Shown one piece after another: positions 1 to 7,172 of a DNA stretch of 61,136 bases. The stretch covers positions 1 through 61,136 of the forward strand of contig NZ_AJGU01000015.1 of the NCBI RefSeq assembly GCF_000260795.1, in the 5' to 3' direction. Made by a program: the position numbers and the translations under genes. How positions within the stretch are numbered: the stretch's first letter is position 1; every line of letters starts with the position of its first letter. The notes under the pieces were generated by a model. It was not told the DNA's origin. It saw only the letters and a program-made list of their open reading frames with translations, and did not search any database. The stretch is from Treponema sp. JC4. GTDB lineage: Bacteria; Spirochaetota; Spirochaetia; Treponematales; Treponemataceae.

Positions 1-67
1 TTTTTCAAAAATTTATTAGAAAATTATGTTATTTTTTACGCTAATTTTAAATATATTTCCATTAAGA

Positions 68-96
68 TTTACACATATTTTCAATATTAATAGAAT
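68..96 (+). promoter_or_regulatory. Promoter of ybaK, leaderless type
   Basis: TTTACA at 68-73 and TAGAAT at 91-96 are separated by 17 nt, a good sigma-70 pair. The ATG of ybaK follows the -10 by only 7 nt and has no Shine-Dalgarno sequence, so the mRNA is probably leaderless. Confidence 0.55.
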
Positions 97-103
97 ACAA
101 AAC

Positions 104-586
104 ATGAAAAAGACAAATGCAATGAGAATCCTTGAGGGACTGAAAATTCCTTACGAGGCTAAAGAATATGAAGATGACGTTGACCACGTTCTGGAAAAGG
201 GAGCGGCGGGACGTATGGCGGAAAAACTGGGAGTAAGTCCTGAAATGGTTTTTAAAACTATTGTAATGAGGACTGAAAGCAGGGAAATCTGCGTTTTCTG
301 CCAGAGTGCGGTAAATGAAATTAATTTGAAAAAGGCACGACAGGCGGCCGGCTGTAAGGAAATTAATCCTGTAAAGCCGGAGGAACTTCTGGCACTGACC
401 GGTTACATCCGCGGGGGCTGTACTCCTATCGGGATGAAAAAACAGTTCAGGACTTTTATTGACGAAAGTATTATGAGTCAGGATAAAGTTTGTGTAAGTG
501 CCGGCCAGAGGGGTATGCAGATTACACTTGCACCTGCAGACTTAATCAGAGCCTGCAAGGGCCAGGTTTGCGATTTGAAACTATAG
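104..586 (+). CDS. ybaK: YbaK/EbsC-type aminoacyl-tRNA deacylase
   Basis: A 160-residue single-domain protein of the YbaK/ProX family, which hydrolyses mischarged Cys-tRNA(Pro) or related misacylated tRNAs in the cytoplasm. The family pattern is visible: an N-terminal MRILEGLKIPYEAKEYE segment, VFKTIVMRTES followed by a conserved-type lysine/valine core, the GYIRGGCTPIGMKK glycine-rich loop (about 105-120) and the C-terminal VSAGQRGMQITLAP strand. Length matches the family (about 155-165). I chose ATG 104 because it begins the conserved domain and lies 7 nt after a TAGAAT box; an earlier in-frame ATG would add a hydrophobic, AT-rich stretch unlike the family. Its stop codon directly abuts the stop of the convergent lipoprotein gene (no intergenic base). 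Exact tRNA specificity is not visible. Confidence 0.88.
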   Translation: MKKTNAMRILEGLKIPYEAKEYEDDVDHVLEKGAAGRMAEKLGVSPEMVFKTIVMRTESREICVFCQSAVNEINLKKARQAAGCKEINPVKPEELLALTGYIRGGCTPIGMKKQFRTFIDESIMSQDKVCVSAGQRGMQITLAPADLIRACKGQVCDLKL

Positions 587-1960
587 TTATTCAGCAAACA
601 CTTTTTTACGCCATTCTTTTTCAAATTCAGAAATTGGTTTGGAGTTTGGTGTTACTGAGGTAATGTCTGCGCGGATATAAGGTTCTACAACCTGAGTTTT
701 ATAGCTTTCCCAGCGTGGTGGAAGTTTCTGAGGAACCTGAATCATCTGGGCTGGAGGCAGGTTAGACAAAAGCTGTGTGTAGAAAATCGGGAGAATATGC
801 TCTGTTACGCTGCGCACGGCTGAAAAACCGCCGGCAATTCCAAACATATCTGTTTCAAGACGGGAAGCTTCCTTGCGTTCAAGAATTTCCCGCTGAACTT
901 CATTCTGGAAAAACCAGGAAATAAAATCTGAGGCACCGGTTCTGTTTTCGGATTTCTTAAAAATTCCCATCATCACAAAGGAATCGTCCATAAAAATCTT
1001 TCCGTCCTGAACAAGCCAGCGGTAATCAAGATTTAAATCCTGTTCATGCATTGTCTTGAAAAGGGAATCGCTGCTGGTATAGGCAAAAAGAGTTCTTCCG
1101 GAAGAAACCTGGCGGTAATAAGGCATAAAAAGATATTTAAAGGCAAAATCGGATTCTATCTGGGCAGACTGATTTTCGGTTTTAACCCAGCTTTTCAGAA
1201 AGGAAACTGTTTTTTCAAGATTTTCTTCATTCCAGACTATGTTATTTTTTACTTCCGTAAAATCTGAATAAAAAAGTTTTGCCGTCAAAGACAAAAAAGA
1301 AGAGTTATTAAGCGGAGCAAAACCGATTCTCTGGAAAGTTTCATTGGACTTTTTCTGATTGTATTTTGAGCCCATCTCGCGAAGCTGCTCAAGGGTAAGC
1401 ATATAATTTTCTGATACAAAACTTTCGTTAGTCTTGTCAAAAATTACGGCAGGAAGATTAAAGCTTACCGGCAGAAGATACTGGGAATGGCGAACCTTTC
1501 CGGAATCCAGAAGATTTTTGTAAAACATTTCTGAACTTATCTGATTATGGGTAAAAAGATAATCAAGGGAACAGAAATTCTTTTTGGTTTTGTCGGAACG
1601 CAGCCAGGAACCTACAATGATATCCGGCGGAAGTTCATCCTTTGGTACAGGAAGTGAAAGTGCCGGATTTTCCTTGTAAACGATTATGGCGCGGTTTTCG
1701 CTATTGTTTTTGTTGAAAAGTTCTGCATACTGCGCGAACTCACTGCAGTTTGTCCAGATGACAATGCGGCGTTCGCGCTGTGCAAAATGCTGATATGTAA
1801 GATTAGTTTTCTGTTCCTGACACGAAGTAAAACTCAGAAGTACAAGGCATGAAGCAAAACAAAGGCGTACAAGGCTGTGTACAGGAACTAAAAAACTAAT
1901 TTTTTTCAAATTTAATGAAAGTCTCAAGGTTTTGATGTTACATCTCCTCTGCAACATCAT
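587..1960 (-). CDS. Extracellular solute-binding lipoprotein (ABC transporter, family 1-like)
   Basis: About 457 residues. A positively charged N-terminus, a hydrophobic segment and a lipobox-like LSFTSC point to lipid anchoring at the cell surface. The body resembles family 1 (sugar-type) binding proteins: RRIVIWTNCSEF near the mature N-terminus, ELPPDIIVGSWL, and late segments such as GASDFISWFF and AGGFSAVRSV that are usual in this fold. No permease or ATPase gene is adjacent, so substrate and partners are unknown. The start is uncertain: ATG at 1960 gives a long 46-residue signal peptide and overlaps the aminotransferase by 23 nt; TTG at 1927 would give a 35-residue signal peptide. Neither has a good Shine-Dalgarno sequence, and coupling to the upstream gene is likely. 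Confidence 0.72.
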   Translation of the reverse strand: MMLQRRCNIKTLRLSLNLKKISFLVPVHSLVRLCFASCLVLLSFTSCQEQKTNLTYQHFAQRERRIVIWTNCSEFAQYAELFNKNNSENRAIIVYKENPALSLPVPKDELPPDIIVGSWLRSDKTKKNFCSLDYLFTHNQISSEMFYKNLLDSGKVRHSQYLLPVSFNLPAVIFDKTNESFVSENYMLTLEQLREMGSKYNQKKSNETFQRIGFAPLNNSSFLSLTAKLFYSDFTEVKNNIVWNEENLEKTVSFLKSWVKTENQSAQIESDFAFKYLFMPYYRQVSSGRTLFAYTSSDSLFKTMHEQDLNLDYRWLVQDGKIFMDDSFVMMGIFKKSENRTGASDFISWFFQNEVQREILERKEASRLETDMFGIAGGFSAVRSVTEHILPIFYTQLLSNLPPAQMIQVPQKLPPRWESYKTQVVEPYIRADITSVTPNSKPISEFEKEWRKKVFAE

Positions 1961-3224
1961 ATATCTGTGAGTAAACTTCTTCAATCTTTTCTTCGTCGAT
2001 ACTTGAGAAAGCAACGCGAAGAGTGTAAGGGTCAATCTGAATTACACCGATTCCCTTATCTTTAAGAAGTTTTACGCGGAGTTCTTCCGCAATGCCGCCT
2101 TCAACATGGAAGCTCATAAAGTAACCTGAGTTGAAAGGAAGGGCTGTAAGTTTTGAAGACTTATGTGTATTTACAAACTTGCGTACTGCATCATAACGGC
2201 CCTGAAGCATCTTACGGAGTTCCTTTTTCTGAGCTTCGTGAGCAGGATCCTGAAGAGCTTTAAGAACAAGGCTCTGAGAAGGAGTTGCTGAACAGGAAAC
2301 TGAAGAGCGGATAGCTCCCATGAACTTAGTTGTAAGGGCTGTATACTGCTCGTCTGTAAGAGCTTTTGAGCCGAAAGTGATAAAGCCTGTTCGGAAGCCC
2401 CAGGCAAAATCCTCTTTTGTAGGACCGTCAGCCTTGATTGCAAGTACGTTTTCGTGAAGGTCAGCCATGTAAGCAAAAAGCGACTGAGGTTCGATATCAT
2501 CTTCGTAGTTAAGACCGAAGTAAGCGTCGTCTGAAAGCACAAGAACCTTTTTACCGCTTTCTGCGAGCTTGCGAACCATTTCTACGATTGCTTTAGCTTC
2601 ATCCTTTGTAGGACTGTAGCCTGAAGGATTCTGAGGGAAGTTCAAAAGAACGCGTACAGAACCATATTTTTCTGCATCAGCCTTCATAGCGGCTTCAAGT
2701 CCGGCAAGATTAAACTTTCCGTTTTCGAAACACTTGAACTGATGGAAATCTGCACCGCGGCGGGCACAGGTGATAAGCTCGTAGTTATCCCAGCAAGGAT
2801 CTGCAGCAAGAAGAGGCTTATCTGCATCAATAAAAAGATCTGCTACATAAGAAAGAACAGCGGTAAGACCTGGTACAAGTACTGGAAGAGAAAAGTTCTT
2901 TCCCTTGAGGTTTGGATTTTTTTCGATGATTTTTTCTTTCCACAAAGCGCGGATGTCAGGAGAACCGGCTGTCTTTGCATAAGCTACAGTTTCGCGTGAA
3001 TTAAGCGACGGCATATTCTTTTTGTATGAATCCAGCTCGATAGGAGTTCCGCCGGCAACTGCCATACCGATTGTTCCGTTAGCAAAGTAAGCGTCTTTTG
3101 CAGCTTCTCCGCCCTGCGAAATAATTCCGTTCGGAAAATAAAGGCGTTTTCCCATGTCTGAAAAAAGAGCCTCAACCACACTACCCTTTAAGGTTTCATT
3201 CAATTCCAAAGCCAATGGATTCAT
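1938..3224 (-). CDS. PLP-dependent aminotransferase, class I/II
   Basis: 428 residues, fold type I aminotransferase. Visible landmarks are the VLVPGLTAVLSYV segment, LLAADPCWDNYELI (substrate/PLP pocket), VLLNFPQNPSGYSPT, VLSDDAYFGLNYED (aspartate that contacts the pyridine nitrogen) and GPTKEDFAWGFRTGFI, which holds the presumed Schiff-base lysine. Substrate cannot be told from sequence; aromatic or alanine-type aminotransferases are plausible. ATG 3224 is preceded by GAGGAA and by a strong promoter at 3261-3289. The end overlaps the downstream lipoprotein gene. Confidence 0.85.
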   Translation of the reverse strand: MNPLALELNETLKGSVVEALFSDMGKRLYFPNGIISQGGEAAKDAYFANGTIGMAVAGGTPIELDSYKKNMPSLNSRETVAYAKTAGSPDIRALWKEKIIEKNPNLKGKNFSLPVLVPGLTAVLSYVADLFIDADKPLLAADPCWDNYELITCARRGADFHQFKCFENGKFNLAGLEAAMKADAEKYGSVRVLLNFPQNPSGYSPTKDEAKAIVEMVRKLAESGKKVLVLSDDAYFGLNYEDDIEPQSLFAYMADLHENVLAIKADGPTKEDFAWGFRTGFITFGSKALTDEQYTALTTKFMGAIRSSVSCSATPSQSLVLKALQDPAHEAQKKELRKMLQGRYDAVRKFVNTHKSSKLTALPFNSGYFMSFHVEGGIAEELRVKLLKDKGIGVIQIDPYTLRVAFSSIDEEKIEEVYSQIYDVAEEM

Positions 3225-3260
3225 AATTTACCGTTCCTCTAAAGTAACTTTTGGTACATA

Positions 3261-3289
3261 ATTATTCAGATTTGAGGGTGCAGTGTCAA
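3261..3289 (-). promoter_or_regulatory. Promoter of the aminotransferase-lipoprotein pair
   Basis: On the minus strand TTGACA (3284-3289) and AATAAT (3261-3266) are separated by exactly 17 nt. The leader to ATG 3224 is about 30 nt and carries a GAGGAA ribosome-binding site. Confidence 0.65.
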
Positions 3290-3337
3290 GAAATTTGCAT
3301 AAATATACAATTTTAAAGAATAAATATAAGGCTGTTT

Positions 3338-3994
3338 TTATTGCTTCAAATAGTCTGATGAAACTGGGAATTCAAAGTAAGTATCGGGGTAAGGTTCATT
3401 TGCAAGGGTAAAGTGCCACCATTCACAGTCAAGGGCGTTAAAACCGTTGCGCAGCATTGCCTTTTGCAGGGTCATGCGGTTCTGATACTGCTGGTCTGTA
3501 ATTCCCTTGAAATCAGGATGGGAGCGTTCGCTGAAAAGGTCGAAGGGACCTCCCATATCAACTTCTTTTCCGCTTTTCATATCAAGAAGGGTTAAATCTA
3601 CTGTGCTTCCACGGCTGTGACTTGAGCGTTTTGCAATATAGCCCCGGTCAAAAAGTTCCTGTTTGGCAATATCGGGGTAAAAATAAGGCTTCATGCGGAT
3701 ATCCTGATCTTCTATTGCCCAGAGCATAAAATGTTTTACCGCAGAAACAGGACGATAACCGTCAAAAATCTTGAGGCGGTAGCCCTGTACCATCATTTCG
3801 TTGCTTACGGCTTTTAAGGCGCGGGCTGCTTCTTTTGTAAGAAGAGCTACTGGTTCTTCATAACCATCTATGCGGTCTCCTACAAAATTAAATGAAGAGT
3901 AATAGCGGATTTCCTGTACTATCTGAGGGATAAATTCGCCAAGGACTACGAAGTCTGAAGCGTCCATTTCAAGTTTATCAGGTCTTGTGCTCAT
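3338..3994 (-). CDS. D-Ala-D-Ala dipeptidase (VanX/DdpX family, peptidase M15D)
   Basis: 218 residues. The zinc-peptidase signature is clear: SSHSRGSTVDLTLLD carries the His and Asp ligands (SxHxxGxxxD) and ECEWWHF-type sequence near the C-terminus (EWWHF, about residue 192-196) supplies the catalytic Glu and third His ligand. LKIFDGYRPVSAV is also typical. Family members cleave D-Ala-D-Ala dipeptide, for murein recycling or nutrient use; no vanH/vanA genes are near, so this is not a resistance cluster. No signal peptide is seen, so the enzyme is probably cytoplasmic. A TATAAT box (4001-4006) lies 6 nt before ATG 3994, suggesting a leaderless mRNA. Confidence 0.86.
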   Translation of the reverse strand: MSTRPDKLEMDASDFVVLGEFIPQIVQEIRYYSSFNFVGDRIDGYEEPVALLTKEAARALKAVSNEMMVQGYRLKIFDGYRPVSAVKHFMLWAIEDQDIRMKPYFYPDIAKQELFDRGYIAKRSSHSRGSTVDLTLLDMKSGKEVDMGGPFDLFSERSHPDFKGITDQQYQNRMTLQKAMLRNGFNALDCEWWHFTLANEPYPDTYFEFPVSSDYLKQ

Positions 3995-4317
3995 GAGGTT
4001 ATTATAACACAGCTTTTATAAAGTGGCATCAAGGTCAAAAGCATTATAAACGAGATTTAACTAAAGCTGGCGCGAAGCCGAGTGCTAACTGCATTATGAA
4101 GACTTTCGTTTAAATATGGCTCCCGGCTGCGGGTTCATGGTACAAAACCGCGCAATAATGCACCTGCAATTGATAAACAAAGCCCGGCGGGAGCATGGAG
4201 CCATGCCGAAGGCAGCCTGAAAGGCCGCGCGCAGCAAGTGGCGGAACGCGACTGGGTGTTAAGACTCGCCTAAAAAAATCTTCTATATTTTAAAATTATT
4301 TGTTATAGTACTTATCT
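3995..4317. other. Intergenic region with GC-rich palindromic material
   Basis: 323 nt between divergent genes with no credible ORF. It starts with the VanX TATAAT box (4001-4006) and ends with a TATAGT box (4304-4309) 8 nt before the moxR ATG. The middle (about 4065-4270) is GC-rich in an AT-rich setting and has partly self-complementary pieces, for example GGCTCCCGGC near 4118 against GCCCGGCGGGAGC near 4181, and CATGGAGCCATG near 4195. It resembles the decayed GC-rich repeats found elsewhere in the window but has no clear second copy here. Confidence 0.5.
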
Positions 4318-5316
4318 ATGGATAGAAACGAAGCTAAGACTATTGTTGAAAATGTTCGGGCCGAGGCTGCTAAACGCCTTGTAGGTCAGGAACAACTTAT
4401 AACTGATATGTTTATGGCATTTATTGCGGGCGGCCACGTGCTTGTTGAAGGCGTACCTGGTCTTGCAAAAACTCTTGCCATTAAGACTTTGACTGAAATT
4501 TTGGGGCTCGATTTTAAACGCATTCAGTTTACTCCCGATCTGCTTCCTGCCGATGTTACCGGTACTTTGATTTATGAGCAGAATAAGGGCAGTTTTAGCG
4601 TGCGTAAGGGTCCTATTTTTGCAAATGTAATTCTTGCTGATGAAGTTAACCGTGCGCCTGCTAAGGTTCAGTCTGCCATGCTTGAAGCAATGGAAGAAAA
4701 ACAGGTTACTATTGGCGAGGAAACTTACAAGCTTCCTGAACCTTTCTTTGTACTTGCAACTCAGAACCCGGTTGAGCAGGAAGGAACCTATAATCTGCCG
4801 GAAGCCGAGCTTGACCGTTTTATTATGAAGCTGAATGTCGGCTATCCTAGTGCGGAAAATGAAGTAAACATCGTAAAGACCTGCGGAAAAGCTGCCTCTG
4901 TGGCTGTAAAAACTGTGCTTAAGGCCGGTGATATTGAAGAGCTTCGCAAGCTTTATGATTCTGTAAATTGCGACGACAAAATCGTTGAATACATTGTTTC
5001 TATTTTGAACGTAACCCGCGCTGATACTTCCAGTAAAAAACAGTCTCGTTCTTTTGCGGCTTCGGTTGCAAAATCGAACGATATTACCCGCTACATTCAT
5101 TTTGGAGCATCTCCTCGTGCGGGAATTTCCATGCTCCAGTGTGCAAAGGTTCGCGCTCTTTTTGAAGGCCGCGATTTTGTGCTGCCGGAAGACGTAAAGG
5201 CTGTTGCCTGCAATGTTCTGCGCCATCGCCTGGTACTTTCTTATGAAGCTGCTGCGGACAATGTTACAAGCGACGAAATTATTTCTCGCATTCTGGACTT
5301 TATTCCGCTCCCGTAA
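4318..5316 (+). CDS. moxR: MoxR-family AAA+ ATPase
   Basis: 332 residues, usual MoxR size. Walker A GVPGLAKT (about 42-49), Walker B with ILADEVNRAPAKVQSAMLEAM, and the sensor region FVLATQNPVEQEGTYNLPEAE all match MoxR ATPases, which act as chaperones in activating partner VWA proteins. It is first in a seven-gene rightward run (moxR, DUF58, Bat genes) with only 6 nt to the next gene, the standard spirochaete/Bacteroides Bat layout. Start ATG 4318 lies 8 nt after TATAGT, with no Shine-Dalgarno. A 402-codon open frame on the opposite strand is a shadow. Confidence 0.92.
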   Translation: MDRNEAKTIVENVRAEAAKRLVGQEQLITDMFMAFIAGGHVLVEGVPGLAKTLAIKTLTEILGLDFKRIQFTPDLLPADVTGTLIYEQNKGSFSVRKGPIFANVILADEVNRAPAKVQSAMLEAMEEKQVTIGEETYKLPEPFFVLATQNPVEQEGTYNLPEAELDRFIMKLNVGYPSAENEVNIVKTCGKAASVAVKTVLKAGDIEELRKLYDSVNCDDKIVEYIVSILNVTRADTSSKKQSRSFAASVAKSNDITRYIHFGASPRAGISMLQCAKVRALFEGRDFVLPEDVKAVACNVLRHRLVLSYEAAADNVTSDEIISRILDFIPLP

Positions 5317-5322
5317 AGCCTT

Positions 5323-6201
5323 ATGGAATCTGTTGATTCTCTTGTAAAAAAAGCAAGCTATCTCAGAATTGCGGCCGCTGACCTGGCCGAGGGCATGAAG
5401 AGCGGAAATTTCCGTTCTCTTTACCGCGGGCAGGGAATTGAATTCAGTGGTGTTCGCGATTATATTCGCGGGGACGATATCCGGTCGATTGACTGGAACG
5501 TTACGGCGCGAATGGGACATCCTTACGTTAAGGTTTTTGAAGAGGAACGCGAGCTGCAGATTTTTATTGTGCTGGATTCTTCTGCTTCCATGCAGCTTAA
5601 AAATATGACTGCCGCTACCAAGTACTCAAGGGCGGCTGAAACTGCGGCTCTGATTACCCTTGCGGCAGAAATGAACAGCTGTCCGGTGGGCGCAGTTCTT
5701 TTTGACGGAAAAATCCACTTTTCTACAAAACCTATGCAGGGCCGCGAGCAGACTATGCTGATTTTAACTCACCTTGACCGCCTGCCGGAGCAGCCTGTTA
5801 CAGGTTCAGTTCTTTCTAACGCCCTGACGGGAACCGGAAAGCTTCTTAGAAAACGTTCCCTTGTTTTTGTTCTTTCTGATTTCCGCAGCGGCGACTACGA
5901 AAAATCGCTTATCTCGCTTGCGCAGAAAAACGATGTAATTGCAATCCGCCTGGAAGATAATTTTGACAATGAGCTTCCTTCTGTGGGAACAATTCCCTTT
6001 ATTGATGTAGAAAGCGGCCTGAAAATGAGGCTTCCTTCTAATTCCCAGAAGTTCAAGAAGGAATGGAAGGACTTCTATACCCAGAACCTTACCCACTGGC
6101 ACAACACCTGCATTAAGCACGGTGTAACAGATGTAGTTATGAAGTCGGATGACGACCCGCTTCAGATTTTAATGCAGATTTTTGGACGGAAGGCAATATG
6201 A
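5323..6201 (+). CDS. DUF58 domain protein of the Bat operon
   Basis: 292 residues. The DUF58 hallmark is present: RGDDIRSIDWNVTARMG followed by VKVFEEERELQ and a VWA-like LDSSASM metal-site motif at about residue 88. DUF58 proteins accompany MoxR and are thought to link the ATPase to VWA membrane proteins. No membrane segment or signal peptide is seen. It lies 6 nt after moxR and overlaps the next gene by 4 nt, so translational coupling is expected. Confidence 0.9.
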   Translation: MESVDSLVKKASYLRIAAADLAEGMKSGNFRSLYRGQGIEFSGVRDYIRGDDIRSIDWNVTARMGHPYVKVFEEERELQIFIVLDSSASMQLKNMTAATKYSRAAETAALITLAAEMNSCPVGAVLFDGKIHFSTKPMQGREQTMLILTHLDRLPEQPVTGSVLSNALTGTGKLLRKRSLVFVLSDFRSGDYEKSLISLAQKNDVIAIRLEDNFDNELPSVGTIPFIDVESGLKMRLPSNSQKFKKEWKDFYTQNLTHWHNTCIKHGVTDVVMKSDDDPLQILMQIFGRKAI

Positions 6202-7172
6202 TTAACCTTGAGATTCAGCAGATTCTTCTGCCAAAAAAAGTTTATATCGGTGATACAGCAGAACTTCGCTGTTCTTTTAACTCGAACTCATTTACCCTCA
6301 AAAATTTTGTTGAAAACGGCAGCGTCCAGCTGAGTACCTCGGGCTTTATTTCGCCCCTGGACATGCAGAATTATGATATCAAAAACATTACGCTTTCATC
6401 GATAGGCGTTGACCACTATCAGCTTTCAATTAATTTTGTTCCCTGGAAAATCGGTGATATTGTTTTTCCAGGTTATGATTTAACTTCAAACTTTACTGAG
6501 CCGGAACTTTCTTCTTCTGATTTTGATGAGCACTATCTGATTAATTTTCAGCCGGTAAATATTGTTTCTCTTACCCAGCAGGATTCAATAACTTCTCTGC
6601 GACCGGGAGCGGCACCTCTTCTGCTTCCGGGTACAACTTACAAGCTTTACGGCGCCCTGCTAATTTTTGTTTTTGCTTTATTCCTTATCGTGCGCTCTAT
6701 TATCAAGCATGAAGAAATTACCTTTTACCTTAGAAACAGAAAGCTTCTGAGAAAATATAAAAAGAACCGCCGTCATACGGAAAAAGCCCTGAGCCGCCTG
6801 CTTGTAACAGGTAAAAAACAGGAGCCGATAGACGACAAGACCTTTGCGCAGAATTTCCAGCAGATTTTACGCTCTTATCTGGAAGTACGATTTGACATTC
6901 CTTTTTCAAAAATTGTTACAAGCAGTTTTATGCGGGCCTTTAACGAGGCCTTTGGCGGAACGGAAGATTTTACCAGCCTGATGAGCGAACGCAAGGAAAA
7001 CGCCTGCATTCAGATAACCTCGCTTTTTACACGAACAGATTTTATCCGCTATTCAGGGGAAGCTGCGCTTGAAGAAGGCGAAAGAGCCCAGCTGGTAGAG
7101 TCGGCAAAAGAATGTATTTCAGATTTTGAAGAAAGTGAAAAAGAAAAAGCGGGAGGCGAAAAGAATGTTTAG
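6198..7172 (+). CDS. Bat-operon membrane protein of unknown function
   Basis: 324 residues with one clear membrane segment (LYGALLIFVFALFLIVRSII, about 150-170). The first 145 residues look like a beta-rich extracytoplasmic domain (NLEIQQILLPKKVYIGDTAEL), and a basic region follows the membrane helix, so the rest is probably a cytoplasmic helical domain. No cleavable signal peptide is obvious; the N-terminal domain may be exported by the internal helix. Spirochaete Bat operons carry a poorly conserved gene at this position, between DUF58 and BatA. Function is not known. It overlaps both neighbours (4 nt upstream, 8 nt downstream). Confidence 0.7.
   Translation: MINLEIQQILLPKKVYIGDTAELRCSFNSNSFTLKNFVENGSVQLSTSGFISPLDMQNYDIKNITLSSIGVDHYQLSINFVPWKIGDIVFPGYDLTSNFTEPELSSSDFDEHYLINFQPVNIVSLTQQDSITSLRPGAAPLLLPGTTYKLYGALLIFVFALFLIVRSIIKHEEITFYLRNRKLLRKYKKNRRHTEKALSRLLVTGKKQEPIDDKTFAQNFQQILRSYLEVRFDIPFSKIVTSSFMRAFNEAFGGTEDFTSLMSERKENACIQITSLFTRTDFIRYSGEAALEEGERAQLVESAKECISDFEESEKEKAGGEKNV

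Noticed and set aside
4312-5520. 402-codon open frame on the minus strand over moxR
   Set aside because: It lies antisense to a clear MoxR gene, has low-complexity, basic composition and no family pattern; a shadow of codon use.
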